From Orobanche coerulescens (taxonomy: Eukaryota > Streptophyta > Magnoliopsida > Lamiales > Orobanchaceae): a stretch of 64,000 nucleotides of DNA. The notes under the pieces are model-generated. The model had not been told where the DNA came from. It ran no database searches and was given only the letters and a program-made list of their open reading frames with translations. Positions 32,367-43,659 of this stretch are shown here, piece by piece. Each line of letters starts with the position of its first letter. Position 1 is the stretch's first letter. The position numbers were made by a program, and so were the translations under genes. The stretch is taken from positions 124,001 through 188,000 of the forward strand of contig JAWKAU010000043.1 of the NCBI GenBank assembly GCA_033398695.1, given 5' to 3'.

Positions 32367-34076
32367 ATGGATGAAGAACTCCAAGTCGACGAAAATTTCC
32401 CATTGTTTTCCAGGAAAAAGTCCGCCTCCATAGCCACCACCACCAAGAAACCCCCGCCATCAGAAACCTCCGCCGTCGCCTCGGCACCAAAAGTACTTGA
32501 GAAAGAACTAAACCCTAACCCAACCCCGACCGACATCACTTTCTCCAACCTGGGCCTCGCCGAATGGGCCGTCAATATTTGCAAGGAGCTCGGCATGAAG
32601 CGGCCTACTCCCGTCCAACACCACTGCATACCCAAAATCCTATCGGGCCAGGACGTCATGGGCCTGGCCCAGACTGGCACCGGAAAAACGGCAGCGTTTG
32701 CCCTCCCTATCCTCCACCGCCTCGCCGAAGACCCATTTGGGGTGTTCGCGCTGGTTTTGACTCCGACCCGGGAGCTGGCATACCAGTTGGCCGAGCAGTT
32801 TCGGGCACTCGGGTCGAGTTTAGGCCTGCGTGTCGCGGTGATTGTTGGGGGCATGGATATGATTAATCAGTCCCAGAGTTTGATGCAGAGGCCACATGTA
32901 GTGATTGCCACTCCTGGCCGGATTAAGGTTCTTATGGAGGAGAACCCTGATATTCCTTCTATTTTTTCGAATACCAAGGTGATTCATTGGGTCTTTCTAT
33001 ATAATTGGGATCTAATACACACACACACACATAATGATTGGTGTTTTCCTGTGAAATGTAGGAGGCCTTATGATTGATTTATAACTTTGTGAAGAAATAA
33101 CAGATAAATGATATCCTGCTTCTTGAATCTTCAAATTGATCTTAGGAGGGAAGAATAATCTGAATCTAATTTGGGATGAACATTTTTTTTTTCCGGAAGG
33201 TTTTCATCTTCCTGAAAGTATACTTTCCCTTTTCTTTGGTAATTGCTTTTCTGCATGAATTTATAGTGCTAACTAATTTAGATAAAAAAGTTACACTATA
33301 ATCTTCATGCCACCTATCCCAACATAGTTGGGACTAACGTGCGGTTGTTGTTGTTGATGGTGATGATGATAATGATCAGGGTGTATTGGAGTGGTGGGAG
33401 ATTTTAGAATAAAAGACCTGTTTGAACTGAGATGTTATATTCTGAATCGTATTTGTATGTTGGTATGATTATGCCCTCAAAGTTTAAAGCCTGATGAAGA
33501 CTCTTGTTGCAGTTTCTAGTCTTGGATGAAGCAGACAGAGTCTTGGGTGTTAACTTTGAAGCAGAACTGCGAGTTATATTCCAGTGCTTACCAAAGAATC
33601 GGCAAACATTGCTCTTTTCTGCAACCATGACGAGTAATTTGCAAACCTTACTCGAACTTTCGGCAAATAAAGCATATTTCTATGCGGCATATGAAGGTTT
33701 CAAGACTGTAGAGTCTCTGAAACAGCAGTATGTTTTTATCCCCGAGCGTGTAAAGGATGTGTATCTATTGCACATGTTAAACAAAATGGAAGAAATGGGC
33801 GTTCGATCTGCTATGATTTTTGTCTCTAAATGCTGGTACGTTTTTTTATTATAATGTTAGAGTTTCTTAATCATATTTTATTATGTTCTGTTTCAGTGGA
33901 TCATGAGTACCGATTTCCTAATGTTGCTATTAATATGGTAATGACAACGTTGTAAATGTCAGGACATGAAGCATGGTTGTTACGGCGGTAAGTCGAGTCG
34001 AGTCGACGGAGGTCCGGCATGGCGAGTCGTAGACTAGTCGTAGACTAGTCGAGACTAGTCGACTAATTATATATAT

Positions 34077-34112
<36 letters not shown>

Positions 34113-34686
34113 ATTGTTATGTAAATATGTAATGACAATTGACAAATACCACATTGCAAAATAGAATAACAATAATCATCCAATTTTAAGTTGCAAGTTT
34201 CAACAAAAGAAAAGTAGAATCCAATAGAGTGCAAAATAAATTAATATATATACTACTGTATGTACTATATATTAATATATAATTATATATATATATACTG
34301 ATTATATATAAAGTAATATATATATATATATATATATAGGGTTAGGATATGGTGAAAACTATTTATAAGGTGAAATCTAGAAACTAATACACACCCTAGA
34401 TAAAGAAGCAATCAATGGCTTAGATTAAACAAATTAATAATAAGCATAATAGTCAATAAATAGCAAATAAAACTACTATACTCACGTCCGCGATTTATAA
34501 GGAATACAGAATCTTTCCAAAAAGACTTTCATAACCCCCATAATTAATATAACATAATTAAAACATAATAAAAAATAGTATGAAATTATATAATCCTACT
34601 CATCTACAGCCGTTAGATCAAAGAGATCAATGGCCTACAAAAGTTTCTAGATTTCACAAAGTAATTAGTTTTCATATGATCTCTTT

Positions 34687-34747
<61 letters not shown>

Positions 34748-34818
34748 TGGCTGTATGTATGTATATATATATCCAGTATATTAGTATATCCAGTATATCC
34801 AATATATATTAGATACTG

Positions 34819-34851
<33 letters not shown>

Positions 34852-37800
34852 CAATAGAAATAGGAAGAAGAATCGGCGCGGCAAATTAGGAAGAAGAAGA
34901 AGAAAACGTTTTTTTTCTTTTTAAGAATTCTGCCTGCGATTAAAAAAAAATTCTGCGGGTCCAAGTCGGACCCGAGTCGTCGCCCAGTCAACCCAAGTCG
35001 TCGACCAGGCGACCCAGTCGATCCAAGTCGGGCGACATTTTTACACACGGCGAGTTGGAGTGGTGCGGCGACCATCCTCCATCGCCTGGTCGACTAGTCG
35101 CCGACTAGTCGCGACTAGTCGAGCGCCGTAACAACAGTGACATGAAGTCATTCTTCAAACGGTTGCATTATTTGTAATGGCTGATGAAGTCATCTTAGTG
35201 GAAATTGTAATTATGCGTTTGATGGATTATTTAACGGGGATGTATCTTATGTTTGCAATAGTGTAAATTGAGAATCAGCAAAAATATGTGGACAGATGCT
35301 GTTTCCGTTCTGTAGCAAAAACTTGCATCCAAGGGCGTTTAAGTTGTTGGAGTAATAACTAGGATTATCTGTGCTTGAGGAAAAAGATGAAATGGCAGAG
35401 ATTTGAGGATATATAATTGATGTAAATGAAAAAGAGCAAAGTGGAATTGTTTTGGGAGTTTTCCTTCTCCTTTTCTCTTATTTTTTGCTTGCCTTTCATT
35501 TATAAAAAGGGCCTCTTTATATAATAGGGAATTACAAGCTATGTACGGTGTACCATATGAAAAGGAAAGAACACAAAATTTTTCAATTGACTACAAATTG
35601 ACAAGGAAATAGAATCATAATCTATCCAAGCTGCTAAATGAAATAAATCTGATGAAATTTGAATTCTCAGTCAGAGGTATTTGAAATCAATTACCACATA
35701 ATTGTGAGCCTCTTCTAATATTTCCTAGTGGATGCATCATCTCGGTTTTAATATTGTCTCATTTATTTTAAGCATCATTTTGGCATGTTTGCGGAAACTT
35801 GTAGTGATTTGGACGCATTCGAAGAATGTTCTTTGATCTTTATTATGCCTTTCCTGATATTGCGTCTAGAGAGCTTTATCCCAAAGTGTTGCATAAATCA
35901 TATTAATCCTTTCTTACTTTCTTCTCCTTTTCTCTCCCCGGTTGCTGATGTTGTTTTATAAAAGCTACGGGTTGGAAAAAACAACTAAAGAACGAGATTA
36001 AGTGTTGCTAGTAAAACCAGGCTATGAAGCACCGACACTTCTAGGGGGTTAATGATCCGGACACTACAGGCACGTGAACGCACCGGACACGCCAGAATAA
36101 CTGTCCTTTTTTTTTAATATGGGCAATGTTTTAAAAGGCGCGAGGCGAGTTTGAGGCATTTTGGCGAGGCGAGGCGAGGCGTAAGCCTCGAGGCGCATTG
36201 AGGCGTAAGCCTCAATTAAAATTAAGAAAATCATAAAAAAAACTCATAAAAGTATTCTAATATTGATAGGCATTAGTAAAAGAGCAAAAAGTATAAATTA
36301 GATTACTAGGGATAGTTAGGTCTTTAACCACTTATAATAAAAAACCCTCTCTTTGACTTATTTCACATCTCATCCCTATTCTCATCAGACCACAGACCCC
36401 CAGCTCTCACGCAGACTCCCAGGTGAGTTTTTTCTTTTTTTTTTTTTCTTTCTCAAAAAAAGGCCGAACGCCTCACAGTTTTGAGGCGTTAAAACGCGCC
36501 TCAAACACGCCTCAAGTGCGCCTCACAAGATCGAGGCGTGAGCCTCAGCAAAGGTGGAAGAGGCGCCGCCTCGGAGGCGCTTTTCCGCCGCCTCGCCTCA
36601 AGGCGCGCCTCGAGGCGTGCGCCTCGAGCGCCTTTTAAAACATTGAATATGGGGACAAAAGGGACACGCGGGTGCACTTCGGGAAAATAAGTGTCCTTTT
36701 TTTTAATATGGGGACGAACAGGGAGAAACGGGTACACTTCGAGGACACTGTTTCAGAGTTTTTTTAAATTTTAAATTAGTTTTTTTTTACGAATTTTACA
36801 AAAAAGGGGTTGATATAGAAAAAATAAAATAGAATCCTGATATGAATGTTTAAATAAATATCCCAGAATAGTCTTTAAAATTTAAATTTGGTAATTTAAA
36901 TAATTTGAAGTATTAAATGTTTCTTTTTGAAGTAGCGACTTGTTGTGGATGTTATTTATGGTTTATGATGATTTATGAATGTTATTTATGGTTTTTATAT
37001 ATTTTTTTATATGTAATAATATAATGTATATAAATAAATTTGTCGTGTCCCCGCCTTATACGTATCTCATATTTTTTAAAAAATTCCATGTGCTGTACCC
37101 ACACCTGGACCCAGACCTGTGCGAGTACCCGTATCGGTGCTTCCTAGCCCATCAGTCATCTTCGTCGAAGCTTAATCTAGCAGTAAATACAAAGATTGCA
37201 TTTTGATCTTGATCCAGTGTTTGCTAATACAGGAGCTGTGAGCTTGTGAGTTTACTGTTGGAACAGCTTGAATTGGAAGTTGCAGCTTTGCACTCTTTGA
37301 AATCACAGTCCTTGAGGTTTTCTGCATTACATAAATTCAAATCGGGGAAAGCCCCTGTGTTTATAACCACTGATGTCGCTAATCGTGGTTTAGATATACC
37401 CACAGTAGATTTGGTTATAAATTATGACATCCCAAGGTAACTTAATACCTTCTTTGAGATTGTTATTTGACGTTGGTTCTTGTAGCATATTCTTTTAATA
37501 GAACTGGACGTCATATCCGCTTATAGGTCTGTAGAGGATTATGTTCATCGTGTTGGGCGTACTGCAAGAGCAGGAAGAGGTGGCCTTGCTGTTAGCTTTG
37601 TCACCCAGGTATGAGTGTGGTGATATGTTTTGTATTTATTTGTAGATATTTTCTGTGATATTCTTGTTAGAATTCAAACCCGTTTTTCGAAGTAATAAAA
37701 TCCAGAAAATATGGTAGGCTGTTTACTACAGCTTGTGTGAATGCATGTATGAATAAAGGAAGCAGCTGAAGACTACTATTCTTCTGGAAGTTGGCTTTTC

Positions 37801-38552
37801 TCACGCCTTGAAATATGGTGTGCTGCATATGTAAAACAAAAAAGAAAAATACAGGCATAAATAAACAATGATGTATGCCATGACGTTAGAATGAAATTGT
37901 GAAGCCTATAAATAAGGCAGCTTAGTTTGTATGTAAAACACACCGAGCGAAAAGATTAGAAAGAGAGAGAAAAAGAGCTAAATTTCCAAAATTGAGATGG
38001 CAAATTTCATGTGCTGTACCCACAAATTGAGCACACTCTTATGGGACGAAGGGAGTATTTCTTATTGTGATATCATTGTTGTTTAGTGCAGAATGATGTC
38101 GACCTTGTACATGGAATAGAATCTACTATAGGGAAAAAGTTGGAGAAGTTGGATTGCAATGAAAAGGAAGTTCTTGAGGATAACCTTACAAGGGTAAGAA
38201 GCTCACTACCGTTAAGGGATCTTGTTTTGCATCATTTTTGCTCATCTTTTGTTCAACAGTTTTTTTCATCTTGATTTTTAAGTTTATTATTTTTTTCGAA
38301 GCGTAATGTGGTTAAAGAACGGATCTAGTTTATCTCTGAACCTGAAAAAACAAATACGGTACACCTCCCTTGCAATTCCTTTTCCAGGTGTACAAGGCGA
38401 GACGTGTAGCAACAATGAAGATGATAGATGATGGGTTTGAAGAGAAAGTCAAAGCACGAAAAGCTCAGAAACTAAAGACATTGGCAGAGAAAGGCCTCTT
38501 GAAGAACAAGAGCAAGAAACGAAAGAGAGTGAAACCTAAGACGAAAGTATGA
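32367..38552 (+). CDS. RH36: DEAD-box ATP-dependent RNA helicase 36 (DDX49/Dbp8 type)
   Basis: Six exons join in frame to 495 codons: 32367-32978, 33513-33835, 37233-37436, 37527-37608, 38092-38193, 38388-38552; all junctions are GT-AG. Helicase motifs are complete: Q motif with F59 and Q84, AQTGTGKT (101-108), PTRELA (133-138), GG (161-162), TPGR (182-185), DEAD (209-212), SAT (240-242), TDVANRGLD (358-366) and [11 protein letters not shown] (387-397). The C-terminus is Lys/Arg-rich and likely nuclear/nucleolar targeting. The sequence matches, from memory, Arabidopsis RH36 (SLOW WALKER3; about 491 aa), whose yeast and human relatives Dbp8 and DDX49 act in small-subunit rRNA processing. Intron 2 is 3.4 kb and filled with transposons. 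An AAACCCTAA telo-box lies in exon 1 (32510-32518). The gene appears intact. Confidence 0.95.
32510..32518 (+). promoter_or_regulatory. Telo-box inside exon 1
   Basis: AAACCCTAA, a motif known from promoters of plant translation and ribosome-biogenesis genes. Here it is about 145 bp downstream of the start codon; function at this position is inference. Confidence 0.35.
33230..33385 (+). mobile_element. RTE/SINE-type 3' tail in helicase intron 1
   Basis: ATAGTGCTAACTAATTTAG, CTTCATGCCAC and CCCAACATAGTTGGGACTAA followed by (GTT)n and GATGGTGATGATGATAA. A related copy lies inverted at 47025-47190. Confidence 0.6.
34068..34112. repeat. (TA)n microsatellite
   Basis: Uninterrupted TA/AT run apart from one AA break. 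Confidence 0.9.
34339..34688. mobile_element. MITE with about 46-bp inverted ends, embedded in TA repeats
   Basis: Both ends carry GTGAAATCTAGAAAC about 30 bp in and (A)TATG(GT/A)GAAAAC further out, in inverted orientation. The element is bordered on both sides by TA microsatellites. A second, diverged copy is at 53430-53678 in the same kind of setting. Confidence 0.75.
34689..34746. repeat. (TA)n microsatellite
   Basis: About 29 TA units. Confidence 0.95.
36020..37149. mobile_element. DNA transposon with 19-bp inverted ends, no duplication found
   Basis: GGCTATGAAGCACCGACAC (36020-36038) and the inverted GGCTAGGAAGCACCGATAC (37149-37131) match at 17 of 19 positions. Flanks do not match, so the ends may have decayed. 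It contains a nested hAT MITE. Superfamily unknown. Confidence 0.5.
36124..36645. mobile_element. hAT MITE, 522 bp, with GAGGCG repeats
   Basis: Perfect 18-bp terminal inverted repeats CAATGTTTTAAAAGGCGC and exact 8-bp duplications AATATGGG (36116-36123 and 36646-36653). Many GAGGCG/CGCCTC words near both ends. Frames reading through it are compositional. Confidence 0.93.
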
Positions 38553-39006
38553 TGACTGCAGTCTCGTTTGTCTGCGCGATCACTACACTTCTAGGTATGG
38601 GGCCTTTTTTTTCATTTTCCTGCATTCTTACCTTGATGGATATTCTTCCATTTGTCAAAAAATGATAGCAGTTTTATCTAATGTACCGGATAATTATATG
38701 GGATAAAGATATTGTGGTGGGAAGGTTCCATGTTTACTTATCCGTATAATTCAGTGATAATGATATATGTTATTATGTTATCCTTATTCGATGTTTGATT
38801 CAACCCATATATAATTATTCCGGATAAAGGAACATTATATTGAAATGTTCCCATTAAAGAGAAAAATGGGCTGTTTTATAATTTAATTTCGCTATCCATA
38901 GCTGTGTTCACTGCTCGGCTAGTTCTAGATAAAGAGAGCCTATTCCTGGTTAGGAAGGCAAAAACTTTGAAGGTAAAAGCTTCTGTATTCACATGGGTCC
39001 AAAACC
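38553..39006 (+). other. 3' flank of the helicase gene
   Basis: Likely 3' UTR and downstream spacer; no further coding exon seen. Confidence 0.5.
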
Positions 39007-40940
39007 CTATTTGTACACCACATTAGTTGTTTTGTTGCATGATTTGTCATCCTTGTCACAATAGAGGATTCTGAGTCCTTCGTTTTTTTCTCTCACTCTG
39101 GACATTGTCATGTATAATTGACTATAAGTAAAAATTGGTTTCCGCAAAAACAAACTGACGTGCGATTGTTCCCGACTTTTATTTATGGTCATCGCAAAAC
39201 ATACATATAAGGGGAATTGTTTTCGCTTGAACTTAAATGACAAATGCTACCCTAAATCACATGAATTACAAGTTGCGTGATTACTAATCTTGTCCCATTA
39301 CATAATCCATCAACTTGAACAATATTTCGTAGTAACGTTACTAGTATACCAACTTTCAACCCGAATTTGTGGTTTGGAACTCCAAAGTATCGGTCTATTG
39401 AGAAAATCTGCAGAATAGATTGTCGGTTAACATCACTATCTCCATGTGATTTACATATGCCATATGCACTCATACTGTGAAGAAGTTTTAACATATGGTC
39501 GTTCACCACCGCAACGACATTATAAGCTGGTGCAAAGATAGCTCTCTCTTGAAAATAATTTGGATCAAAATAATTCGTAGTTAATGATGGATAGGTGCTA
39601 ACAACTATAGCTTCTAGTGGATCTTCTACAAATTTGATAAAAAATACCTTCAAAAATTTCAATAATCGGACTCTTCGTCAGAACGATTGGATTAGTATGA
39701 CACTCGGCAGTCAACCACATATCTTTTATTAACCTCAATACAGTATAATGATCCCAAAATTTGAAGAGTTGATTTTGGAGTTAACTATGTTTTCGTGGTT
39801 ATTCTTAGGAATGACCGGCATAATTTGTTGAAAGTTCTCCCCCGAGAATCCCAACCTCTCCACTAAATGAGAGTCGATCATTTTCTTCTACTGAATGTTG
39901 CATAATTGCTTTCAAACTTGTCCAAAGCATGAAAATAATGTCCCTGTTTGGCAATTAGTGGTTAGCTGTAGCGGGTTGAGTTAGCTGTTTTGACTAGCTG
40001 TTTGAATTAGCTGTTTTGACTAGCGATTTAAATAGCAGTTTGTATAAAAGTGTTTGGTAAATAACTAGCGGTTAGCTATTTCAATATGTAAAATGACTCA
40101 TAAGGATATTTTTAGAGGATTCATTTACTTAAATTAACCACCAAACACTTATATTAGAGGATTCATTTACTCAAACCTCCAAATGAGCTCAATGCTCTAA
40201 TTTCTCCCCAAATCTCTAACTCCCAACTACCCCCATATTTGCTCATCTTTAGCGCTTTATCCCATATAATAAGCTTAGTTTTAATTAGCTGATCAAGTAT
40301 CAACCAAATCTGTTCTAGCACTTATTTGACATTCCGAACTTTCGTGGACAAGTAACGGAATCCCGAATCTTGAATGAGCTGTTCGACCTCCTCGCAAAAG
40401 TAACGACAACATTTCAACTTTAGGCCACGTTTAAGTACAATTTGTTCTTTTGCTCGAATGGCTGTTGATAAAGTATTCCATATAAATATTTTCTTCGTGC
40501 CTCCATATCCAAAAAAAAAATTCAAATTTTTTAACACAATGCTCATCGTCTTGTCATGAATACCTCATTGCTCATTGGAAGACTATTGAATATCTTGCAA
40601 TTTTCCGCCTTCATATTTTTCTTATCATATCCGAGCTCTTCACATACCAGTTTATTCTGACCTTCGATCGCGGATATGGCATTGAAGGAATTTTTTTTTG
40701 AACGAAGTACCGTTACGGTGTAACAACTTTTCAATTTCAATCGAAGTGAAATTTTTATTTGTTCATCACTCAATTGCATATATGAAAAACAAAATAATAT
40801 ATAAATAGTATGATAAATAATTATAACATCAGCATGCAATATTTGTAAACAAATATATTTTCTAAATGTATCATCTTTAAATATAGAAAATTTATGTAGG
40901 AAAATTTTAGGTAAAGATAGCATAGAAATATCGAACAAAG
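39007..40940 (-). pseudogene. Helitron PIF1-like helicase, decayed
   Basis: From right to left: LSDEQIK (about 40765), GYGGTKKIFIWNTLSTAIRA (about 40500-40440; Walker A changed from GGTGKT to GGTKKI), GEVGILGGELST (about 39850), WLTAECH, then YFQERAIFAPAYNVVAVVND, FGVPNHKFGLKVGI and LCNGTRLVITQL (39252-39662), and FKFKRKQFPLYVCFAMTINK with SQLYMTMSRV (39007-39243). This order matches the helicase half of plant Helitron Rep/Hel proteins. Stops, frameshifts and an insertion near 39955-40320 make it non-functional. No Rep domain or Helitron ends were found. Confidence 0.8.
39952..40170. mobile_element. Possible MITE inside the Helitron helicase
   Basis: Starts CCTGTTTGGCAATTAGTGG, a common plant hAT MITE terminus, with internal TTAGCTGTTTTGACTAGC repeats; a weak CCACCAAACAC may mark the right end. 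No duplication resolved. Confidence 0.4.
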
Positions 40941-41995
40941 TGATTTTTAATTTTTAATGCCATATAGTTATCATTTAGCAAGACTCTTTTGATCATTGAA
41001 TTTTGGTTCTGTTATGACGGGATTTCTTTCGTTGATTCTTATTCTTTTCCTGTAATTCAATATATTTTCCATATTTCTTGTGTGTGCCTCCATTGACTCT
41101 AACAATTAGTCCGACCTGCCGGATCATCATGATGGGGTTTGAATTTCATGTGGAATGCTTGGAGATAAGCATGGGTACGTTGGTGAAGGGAGTCAAGTTG
41201 CTTAACACACGACGCGATGGCGTTAAGCCTTACTACGTCAGTTGGTCCGCGAGGAAGGTGTCATTTAAGAGGGGACTTCGACTTTGGGAGCGATTCCTAA
41301 GGCCGCTGTCCAGACCATCGACCTTGATTGCGTGCCACCGGTTGCTGACACATGTGAAAGAGGAGCTTATTATAGGTTTTAAGGGCGATAATTCATCGTT
41401 GGGATATCACATATAGAACAGTTTATCCGCGAAGATAACACGTTGAAAGAAATGAAAATTGAGTTGCATTGATCTTTGTGGATGCAAAATATAATTTTAA
41501 TTAATTTAGTTATTTATTCCATAATTTATGACACATGAATTTATTATTTTATTTATCTTCATGTGTAATTTCATATATATATATATACATATATATATGT
41601 ATATATATATATGTGTGTGTGTGTGTGTATGGTGTGTGTGGTTAATCTAATTTTATAGTATTCAAATGAGTTTCCTAATTTTTTTTCTTTTTTTGGACGA
41701 TCAATGAACAATTATTAGAGTTTGAAGTTGAATGTGAATAGCAATCGAGTTTTATGGTATCCAGTGTTAATTATAATTATATAATGATTAAACATAAAAG
41801 GTATCCCAAACGTTCTATTTATGTAAACAAAATACTACATACAAGTATACACCTGTCGGTGGTTAGTGTTTGCAAAATTAAACAACTCAATATTCAATAA
41901 TAAACAATAGTAAATATTATTATTTCGGTAATTAAACTACAATATATTATTCACAATTTTTCATCTCCATACTTTATTGTTTAATATAAACAAGT
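40941..41995. other. Intergenic; one unassigned open frame
   Basis: 41078-41416 (+) is an open frame of 112 codons that is less AT-rich than its surroundings but shows no family motif I know. The rest is AT-rich with an (AT)n(GT)n tract. 41760-41995 belongs to a dispersed AT-rich repeat that continues at 42788. Confidence 0.4.
41571..41634. repeat. (AT)n-(GT)n microsatellite
   Basis: Compound AT/GT dinucleotide tract. Confidence 0.85.
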
Positions 41996-42010
41996 AAAGC
42001 ACATGAATAA

Positions 42011-42772
42011 AAAATCAAATCAAACATACTCAGTATATCCCGTTCAGAGCAGGGTCTGGGGAGGGTAAGATGTACGCAGACCATGCCCCTACCTATTACG
42101 ATAGGGAGGCTGTTTCCGTGAAGATTCTCAGCTTAGTGCACAACGACATATTGAGTGAAAAATACAAAGGGAATCATATGATACGAAAAAATAACTCATT
42201 ACCATACCTGAGCCCATGGCTTAATCCACATGGATTTACCTAAGAGGAATTTGGCTACTTCACTCCCGATGAACGCTGCTCAAACAGAAGAGAGGTTGAC
42301 TCCGCGCACAGCTCCCTGTCGAAAATACATCACACGCAAAAGGCAATAGGATAAAATATACAATAAATGAAAAAATGCAATGCTCTAGGTCAAAGCTAAC
42401 CGAGACAACCCAACCCTGAGACTCTCAACTACAGCACCACTCCCAACTAAAGAATCCACAACTCTGATCTGGCGCCTCCAAGCGCACCTATCAACAGTCA
42501 TGGTCTCGGAAAGGTTTAAGGCCTTCAAATCTAATCTCAGTTGCTCCTCACACGTCCTCCTCGGTCTGCCTCTCCTCCTCTCCCCGACAACTACTAAACT
42601 CTCGACCCTCCTCACCGGAGCAGATGTCTGCCTCCTGCGGACGTGGTCAAACCATCTCAATCTCCCTTCCCTAACTTTCGCTGAAATGGACGCCACTTCT
42701 AGCGCGTTCCTGAAGACCCCGTTCGAGATACTATCTAACATTGTGATACTATCTCCCTAAACCCTAAACCCT
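42011..42772 (-). mobile_element. 5'-truncated RTE LINE with telomeric 5' junction
   Basis: Flanked by TAAAGCACATGAATAA (41995-42010) and TAAAGCACATAAATAA (42772-42787), 15 of 16 identical. The left part is the RTE 3' region also seen at 29870; 42385-42741 encodes GRLRWFDHVRRR and RRRGRPRRTCEEQLRLDLKA of the RTE C-terminus. Sequence homology to the first RTE stops at 42745, and the remaining bases up to the target duplication are filler ending in telomeric repeats. Confidence 0.88.
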
Positions 42773-42775
42773 AAA
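42755..42775. repeat. Interstitial telomeric repeat, (CCCTAAA)3
   Basis: Three perfect CCCTAAA units. The last TAAA overlaps the target-site duplication. A 10-bp copy of nearby LINE sequence (GATACTATCT, 42745-42754, original at 42727-42736) lies directly before it. Confidence 0.93.
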
Positions 42776-42787
42776 GCACATAAATAA

Positions 42788-43448
42788 CTGGTATCCAAAT
42801 GCAAAATTCAGGTAACCAAACTACTACATATAAGTATCCACATACTTTTGCTATTGTAAAATTTAGACAAATCAATATTTGATGATAATTGATATTCAGA
42901 TTTTTATATTTAGGTAACCGAACTACACTTGATATTATCCATAATTTTGCACATTTAATTTTTATTGTTAAATGTGTAAATAAATTAACGAACATCAATA
43001 ACTAATATTCAAATGTAATAATTATATAAACAAAATACTATTTTTAAGGATCCACGAGCCTTTGGAATTTTCAGTTAATAAAATATGAAAATTATTTCCT
43101 CCTTAAATACAAAAGAATGAACACTGCAAAGAGCTATTATAAATAAATAATATATACCACGAACATTCTAAGTTTATATTGTTCGAATGTTTATTGTACA
43201 ACATAAACATCCTATGCATAGTAGCTCTCACTCTTCACCTAACATCCTCCCCGACCGTAATAACAAGTACACTTCCCTCTCGCCTAGAGATTTATATTTT
43301 TATCAAGAAATAGTCTCTTTAATAAGTTTACATACGTTACTTTTTACAATCAAATCAAACAGTCATCTTTTACTTTTTAATCTCAATCATATATTCATCA
43401 TTAAGATTTTTTTAATTTTTAATTTCTACCACACATTTATCATTATTG
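42788..43448. other. AT-rich intergenic sequence
   Basis: Continuation of the AT-rich repeat interrupted by the RTE insertion, then unassigned sequence. Confidence 0.4.
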
Positions 43449-43460
43449 CTTATATCAATC

Positions 43461-43607
43461 GCCAATGGCCTTATGGTCCAGCGGCACAGGTACATGTCTT
43501 CCCTCCTTGAGGTCGAGGGTTCAAGTCCCGTTCGGAACATAAGTAGAATTAAGAGTAATTTAGGAATAAATTAGAGTGTGTGCGAGTTTGCCGTTCTCTA
43601 AAAAAAA
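43461..43607 (+). mobile_element. tRNA-derived SINE, about 147 bp
   Basis: Has an A-box-like TGGTCCAGCGG and a B box GGTTCAAGTCC at tRNA-like spacing, then a tRNA-unrelated body ending GTTCTCTAAAAAAAA. Flanked by CTTATATCAATC (43449-43460) and CTTATATCAGTC (43608-43619), 11 of 12 identical. It cannot fold as a standard tRNA. Confidence 0.85.
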
Positions 43608-43659
43608 CTTATATCAGTCATTATTCTCCTCGACTCCCGTTTCTTCGTCTCTGCAGTCT

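Larger units (their letters stand above)
33972..35138. mobile_element. MULE-like element with AGTCG repeats in helicase intron 2
   Basis: Ends share the inverted repeat TTGTTACGGCG (left GGTTGTTACGGCGG, right CGCCGTAACAACAG). The 9-bp flank GACATGAAG occurs at 33963-33971 and 35139-35147, a Mutator-type duplication. Both ends carry runs of GACTAGTCG and GAGTCGAGTCG. A MITE and several TA microsatellites lie inside. No transposase. Confidence 0.78.

Noticed and set aside
36423..36737. Short frames on both strands in helicase intron 2
   Set aside because: They translate the GAGGCG repeats of a MITE.
41078..41416. 112-codon plus-strand frame as a gene
   Set aside because: No domain, no splice context and no promoter signals; left as unassigned.
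42755..42775. Chromosome end or telomere proximity
   Set aside because: Only three units, bounded by LINE sequence and a target duplication, so it is interstitial.
43465..43540. Functional tRNA gene
   Set aside because: A and B boxes are present but no cloverleaf with anticodon stem could be made; tail and target duplications show a SINE.
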